This document shows positions 27,393 through 35,675 of a DNA stretch of 64,000 nucleotides, in pieces; within the stretch, counting starts at the first letter, position 1, and every line of letters starts with the position of its first letter. A program made the translations under genes and the position numbers. The notes under the pieces are model-generated. The model had not been told where the DNA came from and did no database searches. It was given only the letters and a program-made list of their open reading frames with translations. Origin of the DNA: Brevibacillus parabrevis (GTDB lineage: Bacteria; Bacillota; Bacilli; Brevibacillales; Brevibacillaceae); the NCBI RefSeq assembly GCF_003710905.1, contig NZ_RHHV01000005.1, positions 310,001 to 374,000 of the forward strand. Direction: 5' to 3'.

Positions 27393-27863
27393 ATGCAAAG
27401 CGTTGACAAGAGCAGCAATCACTCGAAAATTACGGGGGATTTTGCCGAACATTTAATTATGTACTGGTTGTCTCGACATGGATTCGAGTGTGTGCATGTC
27501 ACTCATACGGGAATTGACATCATTGCAACGAGGAAGTCAACAGGTGAACGGTTGGGCATATCCGTTAAATCGCGAAGCAGGGCAGCGGGGCAAATTGATA
27601 ACGCACTGACAATTACCAGACCGAGTGATGAATTTCGAAAAGTAGACGAGGCGTGCGGGCATTTTGCTTGCAAACCTTACTTTGCGATTGTTATTGATCA
27701 GGAGAATGTCATTAACGCTTATATAACTTCGAAGGAAAACATCATTAACATGTTTGGGCACAGCAGTGCATCAAGTCAAAATTGGAATTATAAGAAGCTT
27801 GAAAATGATCGTAATACTGTTTTGTTTTCCCTTGAATACGGCAAGCAGCGGTGGTTTCAGTAA
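27393..27863 (+). CDS. Orphan PD-(D/E)XK nuclease-like protein
   Basis: A 156-residue cytosolic protein with no signal peptide. The N-terminal half fits the restriction-nuclease fold: E19 in GDFAEHLIMYWLSRHGFE, D42 in HTGIDIIATR and K59 in LGISVKSRS, spaced as in the E...D...xxK catalytic set, though the usual Glu/Gln two residues before the Lys is Ser57. The C-terminal half (ACKPYFAIVIDQENVINAYI) fits the later strands of such folds. GGGAGG lies 11 nt before the ATG. No methylase or helicase partner nearby. It could be a nuclease, a remnant of a defence gene or a mobile-element protein. Confidence 0.6.
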   Translation: MQSVDKSSNHSKITGDFAEHLIMYWLSRHGFECVHVTHTGIDIIATRKSTGERLGISVKSRSRAAGQIDNALTITRPSDEFRKVDEACGHFACKPYFAIVIDQENVINAYITSKENIINMFGHSSASSQNWNYKKLENDRNTVLFSLEYGKQRWFQ

Positions 27864-28225
27864 TATCACCGCCATTGCTACATTGATTATACTGCCAATG
27901 GTGCTCGTGCGCTCCCGCTTACGTGCGCCAGCATATAAAAGGCACGAAAAACGGCTGAGATGCCGTTTTTTTGTTGGAGTTAAAAGCGGATTGTTGTAGC
28001 TAACCAAGAACATTCCACATTGTCTCTGGACAATCATTCTCTTTTTATGTCACGGCAAAACACTTCCCTCTCCTCCTCCAGACTGACCTCCACCCCCTTC
28101 CCATGTACGTGTAACAACCGGACAAAAAGCCCTAAAATAAAAAAACGACAACCAGTTTACATTCAGTTTAAATCCGCACGGTATTGTTGCGATATCAAAT
28201 AAACAGTGGGTAAGGAGATGCCAGA
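27864..28225. other. Intergenic with a recurrent terminator; ABC operon promoter region
   Basis: Holds the hairpin at 27947-27973 and, near 28155-28185, an AT-rich TTTACA ... GTATTG stretch that may be the promoter for the ABC exporter. Nothing else recognised. Confidence 0.4.
27947..27973 (+). terminator. Terminator after the nuclease-like gene
   Basis: AAAACGGC, TGAGAT loop, GCCGTTTTTTT; again the tRNA-Ala terminator type. Confidence 0.8.
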
Positions 28226-29236
28226 ATGAACAAGAAGTACAGCAATGAATGGGCAGTCGAAGCCCGTGGGCTTGTCAAAGTGTTCGGAGACAATCGCGCT
28301 GTAGATGGTGTGGATTTGAACGTGCGCGCAGGCTCGATTTACGGCGTGCTTGGTCCAAATGGGGCGGGCAAGACTACGACGATTCGCATGTTGGCGACTT
28401 TGCTCCGGGCGGATGGCGGAGAGGCGCGCATTTTCGGGCACGATGTGACGAAAGAGGCGCATGTCGTGCGGCAGTTGATCGGGGTAACGGGGCAATACGC
28501 TTCGGTCGATGAATCGTTAAGCGCCACAGAGAACCTGATTATTTTCTCTCGTTTGCTCGGCTTGGGGCGCGCCGAGGCGAAACGAAAAGCTGCTGAGCTG
28601 CTGGAAGAGTTTGGTCTGACGGAGGCTGCCAAACGTCCATTGAAGCACTTTTCCGGGGGGATGCGCCGTCGGCTGGATTTGGCTGCCAGTCTCATCGCGC
28701 AGCCACCGCTCATTTTCCTGGACGAACCGACGACCGGGCTGGACCCGCGAACGCGTTCGCAAATGTGGGATACGATTCGCCGCCTGGTAGAAACAGGGTC
28801 GACAGTTTTGCTCACCACGCAATATCTCGATGAAGCAGACCAACTGGCCGACCGAATCGCGGTGATCGACCGTGGGCGGGTCGTGGCAGAAGGTACGGTG
28901 GATGAGTTGAAAGCATCTGTCGGGAACTCCGCCTTGCATCTGCGAGTCCAAAATGTGCAGGACATTGCCAATGCCCGTGAAATGGTGGAGCAAGTGCTCG
29001 GAGTTCGTTCCAGCATAACGGCAGAAGCAGGCAAGATTACGGCGCCAATGGCGAGCGCCGACCAGGTCACCGATTTGCTGATCGCTCTGCGGACGAGAGG
29101 CATTCACCTGACGGAGATCAGCGTGCAAAAGCCGACGCTAGACGAAGTCTTTTTAACGATTACGGGGCACGGTGCCAGCGAAAATGCACAGCAAGCCTCA
29201 GAACAACCGAACAGAACGGAGGAAGCCACTGTATGA
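28226..29236 (+). CDS. ABC exporter ATPase, DrrA/daunorubicin-resistance type
   Basis: Energises export of a small molecule, probably an antibiotic-like compound. The 336-residue protein has Walker A GPNGAGKTTT, signature HFSGGMRRRLDLA, Walker B LIFLDEPTTGLDPRTR and H-loop-equivalent LLTTQYLDEAD, the last typical of the DrrA subfamily. The C-terminal 90 residues are the DrrA-specific regulatory part ending PTLDEVFLTITG. AAGGAG lies 10 nt before the ATG. It overlaps the permease start by 4 nt, so the two are coupled. Confidence 0.92.
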   Translation: MNKKYSNEWAVEARGLVKVFGDNRAVDGVDLNVRAGSIYGVLGPNGAGKTTTIRMLATLLRADGGEARIFGHDVTKEAHVVRQLIGVTGQYASVDESLSATENLIIFSRLLGLGRAEAKRKAAELLEEFGLTEAAKRPLKHFSGGMRRRLDLAASLIAQPPLIFLDEPTTGLDPRTRSQMWDTIRRLVETGSTVLLTTQYLDEADQLADRIAVIDRGRVVAEGTVDELKASVGNSALHLRVQNVQDIANAREMVEQVLGVRSSITAEAGKITAPMASADQVTDLLIALRTRGIHLTEISVQKPTLDEVFLTITGHGASENAQQASEQPNRTEEATV

Positions 29237-30048
29237 AAAGCGCAGCATTGACGCAAGAGCTTGATCGTTCGTTGAAAAACCGCGCCAGTTTCGCTCAGGC
29301 GCTCCGCCATTCGTTGACGATGGCCTACCGGGGGCTGCTGAAAATCCGGCGCACTCCCGAGCAGTTGTTTGATGTCACGATTCAGCCGATCCTGTTTACT
29401 CTGATGTTCACGTATATTTTTGGCGGCGCGATTTCAGGAAACGTGGAAAATTACTTGCCGATCATCATTCCTGGCATTCTCGTGCAGACCGTTATCTCGA
29501 CGTCCATCGTGACGGGCGTCCAGCTCCGCGAAGATATGGACAAAGGAGTTTTCGACCGTTTCAAGTCGCTGCCGATTGCCCGGATCGCGCCTTTGGCCGG
29601 GGCTTTGCTTGCCGATACGATACGCTATACGATTGCGACCGTGCTTACTTTTGCGATGGGGTATATCATGGGCTACCAGCCTGAGGGCGGACTGGGATTC
29701 GTCGCGATTGCGGGGATTCTTGTCATTGCTTGCTCGTGGGCGGTCAGTTGGATTTTCGCCTTTTTCGGCGTCATTGCGAGGACGGCGGCAAGCGTGCAAG
29801 GGATTTCCATGCTGGTGCTGTTTCCGCTGACTTTTCTCTCCAACGCATTTGTACCAGTCGAAACGATGCCGAGATGGCTCCAGTGGTTCGTCCAACTCAA
29901 CCCGATTTCCCATCTGGTGAGCGCGGTTCGCGAATTGGTCAATAGCGGCACGATTGGTACGGAGTTCGCTCTGTCGCTCGCGAGCGCTGCCGTTATCGTG
30001 GCTATTTTCGCTCCGCTGACGGTGCGGGCTTACATGCGGCGGACGTAG
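29233..30048 (+). CDS. ABC-2 type permease, DrrB-like
   Basis: A 271-residue membrane protein with six predicted helices. It begins with a cytosolic segment (LKNRASFAQALRHSLTMAYRGLLKIRRTPEQL), then PILFTLMFTYIFGGAI and the ABC-2 signatures GVQLREDMDKGVFDRFKSLP and FLSNAFVPVETMPRWLQWFVQLNPISHLV. That is the DrrB pattern. It overlaps the ATPase gene by 4 nt. The pair forms a complete exporter; no regulator gene is adjacent. Confidence 0.92.
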   Translation: MKSAALTQELDRSLKNRASFAQALRHSLTMAYRGLLKIRRTPEQLFDVTIQPILFTLMFTYIFGGAISGNVENYLPIIIPGILVQTVISTSIVTGVQLREDMDKGVFDRFKSLPIARIAPLAGALLADTIRYTIATVLTFAMGYIMGYQPEGGLGFVAIAGILVIACSWAVSWIFAFFGVIARTAASVQGISMLVLFPLTFLSNAFVPVETMPRWLQWFVQLNPISHLVSAVRELVNSGTIGTEFALSLASAAVIVAIFAPLTVRAYMRRT

Positions 30049-30386
30049 TGAATTTTGTAGGGACGGGAAGCGGGTCAACAAGGGATTGCAAGGCTTGCTC
30101 AGACTTAGACTCAGGCTCGGTGTAACTATCATTTGGCAATTGTACATTGTACGGTTCATCCAACTAACCAGAGACATAAACAACCGCTATATGCCGGAGC
30201 TGTCTGGCAGGTAGCGGTTGTTGTTGTTGGGAAGACAGTTTTTCATGACTATATGCATTTATAATGCCGTCAATCGCTGGTTCGACCACTCTTATGGGAG
30301 ACGGATAAACAGCGAAAAAAGCTATGAGCACAGCAAAGCGATGGCTCCGGTTCGTTTTAGCCAGATTGCTGTTCTTGCTCTTCAAC
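30049..30386. other. Intergenic between the exporter and the Fur-controlled AraC gene
   Basis: Contains a hairpin CAACCGCTA (30181-30189) / TAGCGGTTG (30212-30220) followed by TTGTTGTTG, a possible weak exporter terminator. A long open frame begins here at 30218 but it is read through the Fur box and promoter, so this part is unlikely to be translated. Confidence 0.5.
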
Positions 30387-30401
30387 TGATAATTATTATC
30401 A
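30387..30401 (+). promoter_or_regulatory. Fur box (perfect) before the AraC gene
   Basis: TGATAATTATTATCA matches the Bacillus Fur 7-1-7 consensus at every position. A TATAAT (30404-30409) follows directly, so bound Fur would cover the promoter. Confidence 0.85.
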
Positions 30402-30439
30402 ATTATAATAAAGCAACCAAACAAAAAGGACTGGTCACA

Positions 30440-32383
30440 TTGAAGCAAGAAAACACCCAAGCGCTGCTATGGAACCAGGCTGCCATTAAAATTTTGGACA
30501 TCCGTCACACAGCGTTGGCACCGGGGGAAGGGTTTGGACCGTACAAGCTCCCGGCCAGCATGTTTCTTTTTTCCACGCGGGGCAACGCGCAGGTTTTGTT
30601 GGATGGGACGGCGTACATGGCAAAAGGGTTTCAGCTCATGCACAGCGGAAAAGGAGCCACGCTCCAGATTGTGCCTGCGGGTGAAGCGTTTGAATACTAC
30701 TCGATTTTTTACAAAGCAACGATTCCGGCACCCGCAAGCCAGAGTTTGCTTGAATTGTTAAAGCGCAGCAACCCGTTTTTGGCGCAATACAGCCTGATCC
30801 CGAGCAGCCCGGTTTTGCTTTTTCACCACTTGCAACAAATGCACGAGCAATGGCAGGGCACAGAGTCGCTGAGGCGGTTTCAGATCAAAGCTCTTTTCTA
30901 CCAATTTGTTTATCAGGTGCTGGCAGAGTTGGAGCGGGAGGGCAGCGAAGTGACCTATCCCGATTTGACGGCACAAATCATGCTGTACATGGAAAAAAAT
31001 TATGCGGAGCCGATCACGCTGGAGTCTTTGGCGGAGATGTTTCGTTACAGTGCGTACCATTTATCCGCGACATTCAAGCAAAGCACAGGCTACAGTCCGA
31101 TCGATTATTTGATTCGCATTCGCCTTGAAAAAGCGGCGAGCCTGCTGACGGAGACGGACGCTTCGCTGCGGACGATTTCGGCAGGTGTCGGGTACAAAGA
31201 TGTGTATTATTTCAGCCGCTTGTTCAAGAAAAAGCTGGGCGTGTCGCCTGCCGAGTATCGGAGAAGGAATTGGCAACAGAGCAAAGTTGCAGATAGTCCG
31301 GCAAAATTCCCTACATATTCTATTGTGGAACGGATGCTGAATCGGTACATTGATAGTGATAATTATTATCAATATACAAAAAAAGGGGATTTTCCGATGA
31401 GCAGAGGTTCACGAGCGTCACTGGCGGCAACTGCGCTGTTGTGCATCATGCTGTTGCTGAGTGCTTGCTCTGGCGCGACCAGTACGAGTAATGGGGCAGC
31501 AGCCCCGGCACAAGGGGATGCGAATAACGTGGCAAAAGTAGAGACGATCACCTACAAGACGACAAGCGGAGAGGTGACGATTCCGAAAAATCCGAAGCGG
31601 GTTATCATTTTGGCAGACAGTTACGTAGGCTATTTCCTCGCTTTGGGCATCAAGCCTGTAGGGTTGTCGGAGTTTGCCCTGAATCATCCTTTTTACGCCG
31701 GAAAAGTGGACGGGATTGAAAATATCGGGGGCTATGGCGATGACAGCAACTCGCTGGAAAAGCTGTTGGAGCTGAAGCCTGACGTCATTATCGCCTTGGA
31801 CAACGCGAAAAACCTGGAGAACATCCAAAAAATAGCGCCGACTGTCGCGATCAAATACGGGGAAAAAAATTTGCGGGAGCAGCTTCGGGCTTTTGGCAAA
31901 GCGTTTGGGAGGGAGCAGGAAGCAGAAGCGTGGATTGCGAACTGGGATAGCAAAGTGGCGAAGTATAAGCCAGCCGTGCACGAGGTCGTGGGTGACAAAA
32001 AAGTGGCGATTTTAGGGGGAGACATGAAATCGCTTGGTGCGTTCGGAGATTTTTACGGACGAGGCGGAGAGATTTTATATCGCGAGTTTGGGTTGAAAGC
32101 GCCGGAGATCATCCAGAAAGCAACGATGGACATCGGCAAAGGCTACGTTGCGCTTTCGCATGAAAAACTGCCGGAATATGCGGGAGATTTTTTGTTTATC
32201 GAGGATTCGCTGGAGAAGGAGATAAGCAAGAACGAGTTGTGGCAACAGCTTGATGCCGTCAAAAACAAGCGCGTGTATACGATTGATTCGAATACATTTT
32301 ATTTCAATGATCCGCTGTCGTTGGAAAAGCAGTTTGATTATATTGCGGGGAAATTGCTTGGTGAGGAAACGATCAGTAAGTAG
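30440..32383 (+). CDS. AraC-family regulator whose frame runs without a stop into a siderophore-binding lipoprotein
   Basis: Codons 1-319 (to 31396) form a regulator like B. subtilis Btr: an N-terminal sensing segment (LALAP-type, KLPASMFLFSTRGNAQVLLDG) and a C-terminal AraC double helix-turn-helix (ITLESLAEMFRYSAYHLSATF ... GYKDVYYFSRLFKKKLGVSPAEYRRR). After the usual end of such proteins there is no stop codon; the frame continues through a Fur box and into a complete lipoprotein (see 31397). Btr itself has a fused binding domain, but without a signal peptide. TTG at 30440 follows AAAAAGGA and the Fur-controlled promoter. Either the stop was lost or the two genes are translated separately and partly as a 647-residue fusion. 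Confidence 0.7.
   Translation: MKQENTQALLWNQAAIKILDIRHTALAPGEGFGPYKLPASMFLFSTRGNAQVLLDGTAYMAKGFQLMHSGKGATLQIVPAGEAFEYYSIFYKATIPAPASQSLLELLKRSNPFLAQYSLIPSSPVLLFHHLQQMHEQWQGTESLRRFQIKALFYQFVYQVLAELEREGSEVTYPDLTAQIMLYMEKNYAEPITLESLAEMFRYSAYHLSATFKQSTGYSPIDYLIRIRLEKAASLLTETDASLRTISAGVGYKDVYYFSRLFKKKLGVSPAEYRRRNWQQSKVADSPAKFPTYSIVERMLNRYIDSDNYYQYTKKGDFPMSRGSRASLAATALLCIMLLLSACSGATSTSNGAAAPAQGDANNVAKVETITYKTTSGEVTIPKNPKRVIILADSYVGYFLALGIKPVGLSEFALNHPFYAGKVDGIENIGGYGDDSNSLEKLLELKPDVIIALDNAKNLENIQKIAPTVAIKYGEKNLREQLRAFGKAFGREQEAEAWIANWDSKVAKYKPAVHEVVGDKKVAILGGDMKSLGAFGDFYGRGGEILYREFGLKAPEIIQKATMDIGKGYVALSHEKLPEYAGDFLFIEDSLEKEISKNELWQQLDAVKNKRVYTIDSNTFYFNDPLSLEKQFDYIAGKLLGEETISK
31357..31371 (+). promoter_or_regulatory. 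Fur box (perfect) inside the AraC reading frame
   Basis: TGATAATTATTATCA again, here read in frame as part of codons DNYYQ, 26 bp before the lipoprotein ATG. It implies that the lipoprotein gene has its own iron-controlled promoter. Confidence 0.85.
31397..32383 (+). CDS. Iron-siderophore ABC transporter binding lipoprotein (FecB/FhuD type)
   Basis: A 328-residue lipoprotein that should capture ferric siderophore outside the membrane. It has a signal peptide and lipobox (ALLCIMLLLSACSG, lipid-modified Cys near residue 23), then the TroA/FecB fold: VTIPKNPKRVIILADSYVGYFLALGIKPVG, LEKLLELKPDVIIALD and the late NELWQQLDAVKNKRVYTID. AAAGGGGA lies 6 nt before the ATG and a Fur box precedes it. 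No permease or ATPase gene is adjacent, so it must use a transporter encoded elsewhere. It is in frame with the upstream regulator. Confidence 0.88.
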   Translation: MSRGSRASLAATALLCIMLLLSACSGATSTSNGAAAPAQGDANNVAKVETITYKTTSGEVTIPKNPKRVIILADSYVGYFLALGIKPVGLSEFALNHPFYAGKVDGIENIGGYGDDSNSLEKLLELKPDVIIALDNAKNLENIQKIAPTVAIKYGEKNLREQLRAFGKAFGREQEAEAWIANWDSKVAKYKPAVHEVVGDKKVAILGGDMKSLGAFGDFYGRGGEILYREFGLKAPEIIQKATMDIGKGYVALSHEKLPEYAGDFLFIEDSLEKEISKNELWQQLDAVKNKRVYTIDSNTFYFNDPLSLEKQFDYIAGKLLGEETISK

Positions 32384-32407
32384 TAAAAGTTGAGAGATAC
32401 GCGAAAC

Positions 32408-32455
32408 CAAAAGCAGCCCTCCTTGTATTCGACTGGCAGAGGGCTGCTTTTGCTA
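32408..32455 (+). terminator. Bidirectional terminator
   Basis: AAAAGCAGCCCTC / GAGGGCTGCTTTTGCTACTTTTT with a 19-nt loop; serves the lipoprotein gene and, on the other strand, the gene at 32460. Confidence 0.85.
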
Positions 32456-32459
32456 CTTT

Positions 32460-32987
32460 TTAAATGATGGTAGGCTGGATACCCATCTGAACTTGAATCC
32501 CTTTAAACCATACTAAGTAGTTCTGCATCTCTTCATCAGTGAAAATAGTGCCGGGGGCTGTAGCTACTCTTGGCAGTTTCCTTAGATCGATTCCTTTCCC
32601 AATGAAGTAATTTTCGTTGGGATTAATTTCAAGGTTGGTGACATTACCGTATTTTACAAGCAAGAGGGCATCTTCCACTCTGAGATCATACCACTTCCCA
32701 AACCCCTCTTGAAACCGATACCCTGCCGCTGGCGGCGACCCTGTAGCTGTCTTTTTGTCCTTGATAAAGCTATCTTCAATTCGGCCAATGACATGGAAAG
32801 AACTCTTTTTAAGCAACATCGCTATGAGACGGATGAAGCTTGGATTTATGCGGCTTAACTCGATTGTATTTCTGGAGATGCAATCTTCAAATACATTTCT
32901 GGTCAATGACTCCAGTTGTTCCTCCAGTCCCTCTTGTTCAATAAGGTCGAAAATTTTAGTTTGAAGTCCCTGGTTCTCTTTGTCCAA
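32460..32987 (-). CDS. Hypothetical protein, 175 residues
   Basis: I do not recognise a family. The protein has no signal peptide or membrane helix. It starts with an acidic, amphipathic helical part (LIEQEGLEEQLESLTRNVFEDCISR), a basic middle and a C-terminal section ending EEMQNYLVWFKGIQVQMGIQPTII. The start is TTG at 32987 with GAGGGG 9 nt upstream; no in-frame ATG exists. It lies alone, convergent with the lipoprotein gene. Composition is like that of other accessory genes of the window. Confidence 0.6.
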   Translation of the reverse strand: MDKENQGLQTKIFDLIEQEGLEEQLESLTRNVFEDCISRNTIELSRINPSFIRLIAMLLKKSSFHVIGRIEDSFIKDKKTATGSPPAAGYRFQEGFGKWYDLRVEDALLLVKYGNVTNLEINPNENYFIGKGIDLRKLPRVATAPGTIFTDEEMQNYLVWFKGIQVQMGIQPTII

Positions 32988-33090
32988 ATGATTCGCCCCT
33001 CTGCTTTTTTCTAAGCAAACATGACTTGTTTTTGCTTTATTATAAAAATTGGATTATGAGGGTAATTTCACCTTTTTCTCAAACTAATAG

Positions 33091-34073
33091 TTACACGCCC
33101 TCCCCTTCCCCTCTCACCACTTCTTTCCGCTCGATGGCTTTCCTCTGCCCGCCAAAAACCGTAATCATCATGACCGCGACAACGATAATGATAGCGGCGG
33201 CCCAGGCGTGGGGAGAGAGTCGCTCGTTTGCGAGAAACCACCCAAAAATACGGCGACGATCGGATTGACGAAAGCATATGTCGATACCCAGGCGGGGTCA
33301 GCATTTTTCAACAGCCAAATGTACGCTGTGTAGCTGATGATCGAGCCGAACACGATCAGATAGCCCAAGGCGAGAGCGGAGCGGACAGATAGCTCAGACA
33401 GGTGCAGCTTCGTCCAATCGTCGAGGAAAAATGAAACAAAGATCAGCAAAGCGCCGCCTACCATCATTTGCGCCGCTGTCGATTGCAGGGGAGACGCGGG
33501 GAGTTTTGCCCTGCGAGAATACAAAGATCCGATTGACCAAGAAACCGAAGCGATCAAGAGGGCGATCATGCCGATTGTGTCCATGCTTTGGCTGTTCGCT
33601 CCGCCTGTGTTCAGGACGAGCACGGCAATGCCGGAAAAGCCGAGCAGTACGCCAGCGAGGACGCCGAGCGCAGGTCTTTTTTTGTTGCCGCCAAGCCAGT
33701 TGAAAGCAAGAATCCATAAAGGAACAGTTGCTACCAGCAGGGAGGCGATGGCTGACGGGACTTTTTGTTCCGCCCAGGCGACCAGCCCGTTCCCGCCCAA
33801 GAGCAAGAGAGCGCCCACGATTCTTGCGCCTTTCCATTCGGCAACGCTCGGATGCTGCTCACCCTTTAACCGCGCAAGCACATAGAGGACAGTTCCAGCC
33901 ACAAAAAACCGAATGCCTGCCATGATAAAAGGCGGGATGGTTTCAATCGCAACCTTCATCCCGAGATACGTTCCTCCCCAAAAAATGTACACGGAGAGTA
34001 AAGCGATTACAACGAGAGTGATATTTGAATTTTCTGACTCGCCGATTTGCATTGCTTTTTTCCCTTGCATCAT
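33091..34073 (-). pseudogene. EamA/DMT-family exporter with a frameshift near the C-terminus
   Basis: A ten-helix drug/metabolite exporter of the EamA type. The first 280 residues are intact (VIALLSVYIFWGGTYLGMKVAIETIPPFIMAGIRFF; SYTAYIWLLKNADPAWVSTYAFVNPIVAVFLG). At 33238-33246 one base appears missing: the natural continuation (WFLANERLSPHAWAAAIIIV to the end GEGEGV, stop at 33091-33093) lies in the next frame, while the current frame gives SQTSDSLPTPG and a stop at 33168. The last helix would therefore be lost. Start at 34073 with GAGAGG upstream. Sequencing error or genuine recent inactivation. Confidence 0.8.
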
Positions 34074-34095
34074 CCAGGGTCGCCTCTCTTCTTTC

Positions 34096-34548
34096 TCAAT
34101 TCTCCTTCATCCCGTTTTCGTAAAGGGTAGATAAAACAAACGTCGTCGAAGTCTCCTGAACGTCAGGGAATTTGACCATTTCATCGATCAGATTCGTAAT
34201 ATCCTCAGGGGAGGATACCCGCACTTTGAGCATCATGCACCATTCCCCAGCCAGGCGTTGGCATTCGAGAATCGTTGCGCCCGGAACGTGCAAATCGACA
34301 ATCTTGCCTGCGATTTCTTTGAAGTTTTGGCATTTCATTTTGATAAAGATCAGCACTTTCAGTTTTTGCTCCAGCTTGCTCCAATCGACAATGCAGCGGT
34401 AACCTTTGATGATGTTGCTCTTTTCCAGCTTTGCCACCCGCTGATGAACGGCAGGGCGGGATATGTGCAAAAGTTTGCTTAGTTCTTCGTGCGAGAGTCT
34501 CCCTTTTTCCTCAAGGAGTTGCAAAATTTTGATATCGATATCGTCCAT
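34096..34548 (-). CDS. Lrp/AsnC-family transcriptional regulator
   Basis: A 150-residue DNA-binding regulator of the feast/famine group. N-terminal helix-turn-helix (DIDIKILQLLEEKGRLSHEELSKLLHISRPAVHQRVAKLEKSNII) and C-terminal RAM ligand-binding domain (KVLIFIKMK ... CQRLAGEWCMMLKVRVSSPEDI). GGAGG lies 7 nt before the ATG. It is 22 bp upstream of the EamA exporter on the same strand, the usual arrangement of an Lrp regulator controlling an amino-acid exporter; that control is inferred. The exporter's frameshift may leave it without a working target. Confidence 0.9.
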   Translation of the reverse strand: MDDIDIKILQLLEEKGRLSHEELSKLLHISRPAVHQRVAKLEKSNIIKGYRCIVDWSKLEQKLKVLIFIKMKCQNFKEIAGKIVDLHVPGATILECQRLAGEWCMMLKVRVSSPEDITNLIDEMVKFPDVQETSTTFVLSTLYENGMKEN

Positions 34549-34617
34549 GGCGTACCTCCTGCAGAATCTTTTCGAATGTTTTACGCATAATCGCGACTCT
34601 TTTCTATAATCGCATTG

Positions 34618-34632
34618 TAGTAATGATTATCA
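34618..34632 (+). promoter_or_regulatory. Fur-like box before the truncated AraC gene
   Basis: TAGTAATGATTATCA: 12 of 14 specified bases match the Fur consensus. It lies 39 bp before the ATG. Confidence 0.65.
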
Positions 34633-34670
34633 GCTATGATTGTTTGGTTGGATAAAAGGGGCGTGAACGC

Positions 34671-34946
34671 ATGGACAAGCTGTATGGTGGGCAGAGAATG
34701 CTTCGAGGGGCGCTCCACAATGCGTTGTGGATGTGGGAAAATGCGACCATTATGATTGCCGATATCCCGCATCGGCTGCTGCGACCGGACGAGTCAATTC
34801 GCCACTATCAGATGCTTGCCAACATGTTTATGTTCGCGGAGCGATCACAAGTGTATTTGGATGATGCACAGTATCAAACGGAACGGTTTGGCGTTTTTCA
34901 TGAAGGGAAGGGAACGCTGCTCTCCATCCCTCCTAAGTATCTTTGA
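34671..34946 (+). pseudogene. Truncated AraC-family regulator (N-terminal domain only)
   Basis: 91 codons with a good start (AAGGGG upstream) corresponding to the sensing domain of Btr-like regulators: WENATIMIADIPHRLLRPDE ... QMLANMFMFAERSQVYLDDA aligns with ILDIRHTALAP ... KLPASMFLFSTRGNAQVLLDG of the regulator at 30440. The DNA-binding half is absent, and no continuation is seen in other frames downstream. With the Fur box it looks like a lost iron regulator. It might still make a small protein. Confidence 0.65.
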
Positions 34947-35217
34947 AGTGGAGACGTTTAAAATCTTCACTAAATTTCGTCATAGAAAAACTGCACTTCC
35001 AACTGTTGGAGGGCCCAACAAATGTGGTGCAGTTCAAACCTGGTCTGTGGAGGAATTTAAAAGTCATCAAAAAACAACGTGTTATAGCTAATAGCAGCAT
35101 GTGAAACTGACATGACCTATGCAACCAATTGCTAGCCCTTCGGACGAAGGAGGCACATGATCGAAAGTGCCCCCTCCTTCGTCCGAAGATGGTACTTAAA
35201 AGGGAGCACTTTAAAAA
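34947..35217. other. Intergenic with a long hairpin
   Basis: Apart from the hairpin at 35138-35187 nothing is recognised. Confidence 0.4.
35138..35187. repeat. Long near-perfect hairpin
   Basis: CTTCGGACGAAGGAGG (35138-35153) pairs perfectly with CCTCCTTCGTCCGAAG (35172-35187); CAC/GTG pairing continues inside with a three-base bulge. No T run on either side, so not a standard terminator, though it lies 30 bp from the stop of the minus-strand gene. Confidence 0.7.
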
Positions 35218-35634
35218 TTATTCACTCGATTCATCTTGATCGGGGATAAATCGCTTTAAGCAGTTGATAAGCGATTCAAAGTTCTCTATATAATGATCGC
35301 AGTATTTGGACCAGACTACGGATTTCCCTTCTAGCAATGTAAAGAAATCCAAGACGGGGATCGGGCGATTGATTCCAATTTCTGCACCTAACAGACTCAA
35401 TCTGGATAACAATTCAATTTCCGTCCACTCCCATTTGAGTTCACCTAACACAATAGTAGCTGCGGACAGATCGATATCTTGAGGAATGGAGCATGCGTCT
35501 TCGGGAAACACATTTTCATCCAGGTAATGTTGATAGTTATGGTGAAAGAACTTGGCTGACTGTTCGTCAATGTCTTTGTAGAGCTTTTCGAGATGGATGG
35601 AATTCTGATTCGAATGAAGGTCATCCTGATTCAT
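35218..35634 (-). CDS. Cytosolic paralogue of the middle domain of the toxin-like protein; candidate immunity protein
   Basis: A 138-residue protein with no signal peptide. Residues about 21-128 align with the middle of the secreted protein encoded just upstream: DIDEQSAKFFHHNYQHYLDE with DVEAQSYFDTYFDFYKEHGY, LSRLSLLGAEIGINRPIPVLDF with IARLATLGAIASLDGPIPIGDF, and YIENFESLINCLK with YIANLDEITNYLK. It lacks the secreted protein's signal peptide and C-terminal domain. Start at 35634 with a weak GGTGA. A 125-bp gap with a hairpin separates the two genes, same strand. Role as antidote or competitor is inference from layout. Confidence 0.6.
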   Translation of the reverse strand: MNQDDLHSNQNSIHLEKLYKDIDEQSAKFFHHNYQHYLDENVFPEDACSIPQDIDLSAATIVLGELKWEWTEIELLSRLSLLGAEIGINRPIPVLDFFTLLEGKSVVWSKYCDHYIENFESLINCLKRFIPDQDESSE

Positions 35635-35675
35635 GAAATTATCACCTAGCTATGTTCGAAATAGGAGGTTAAAAA

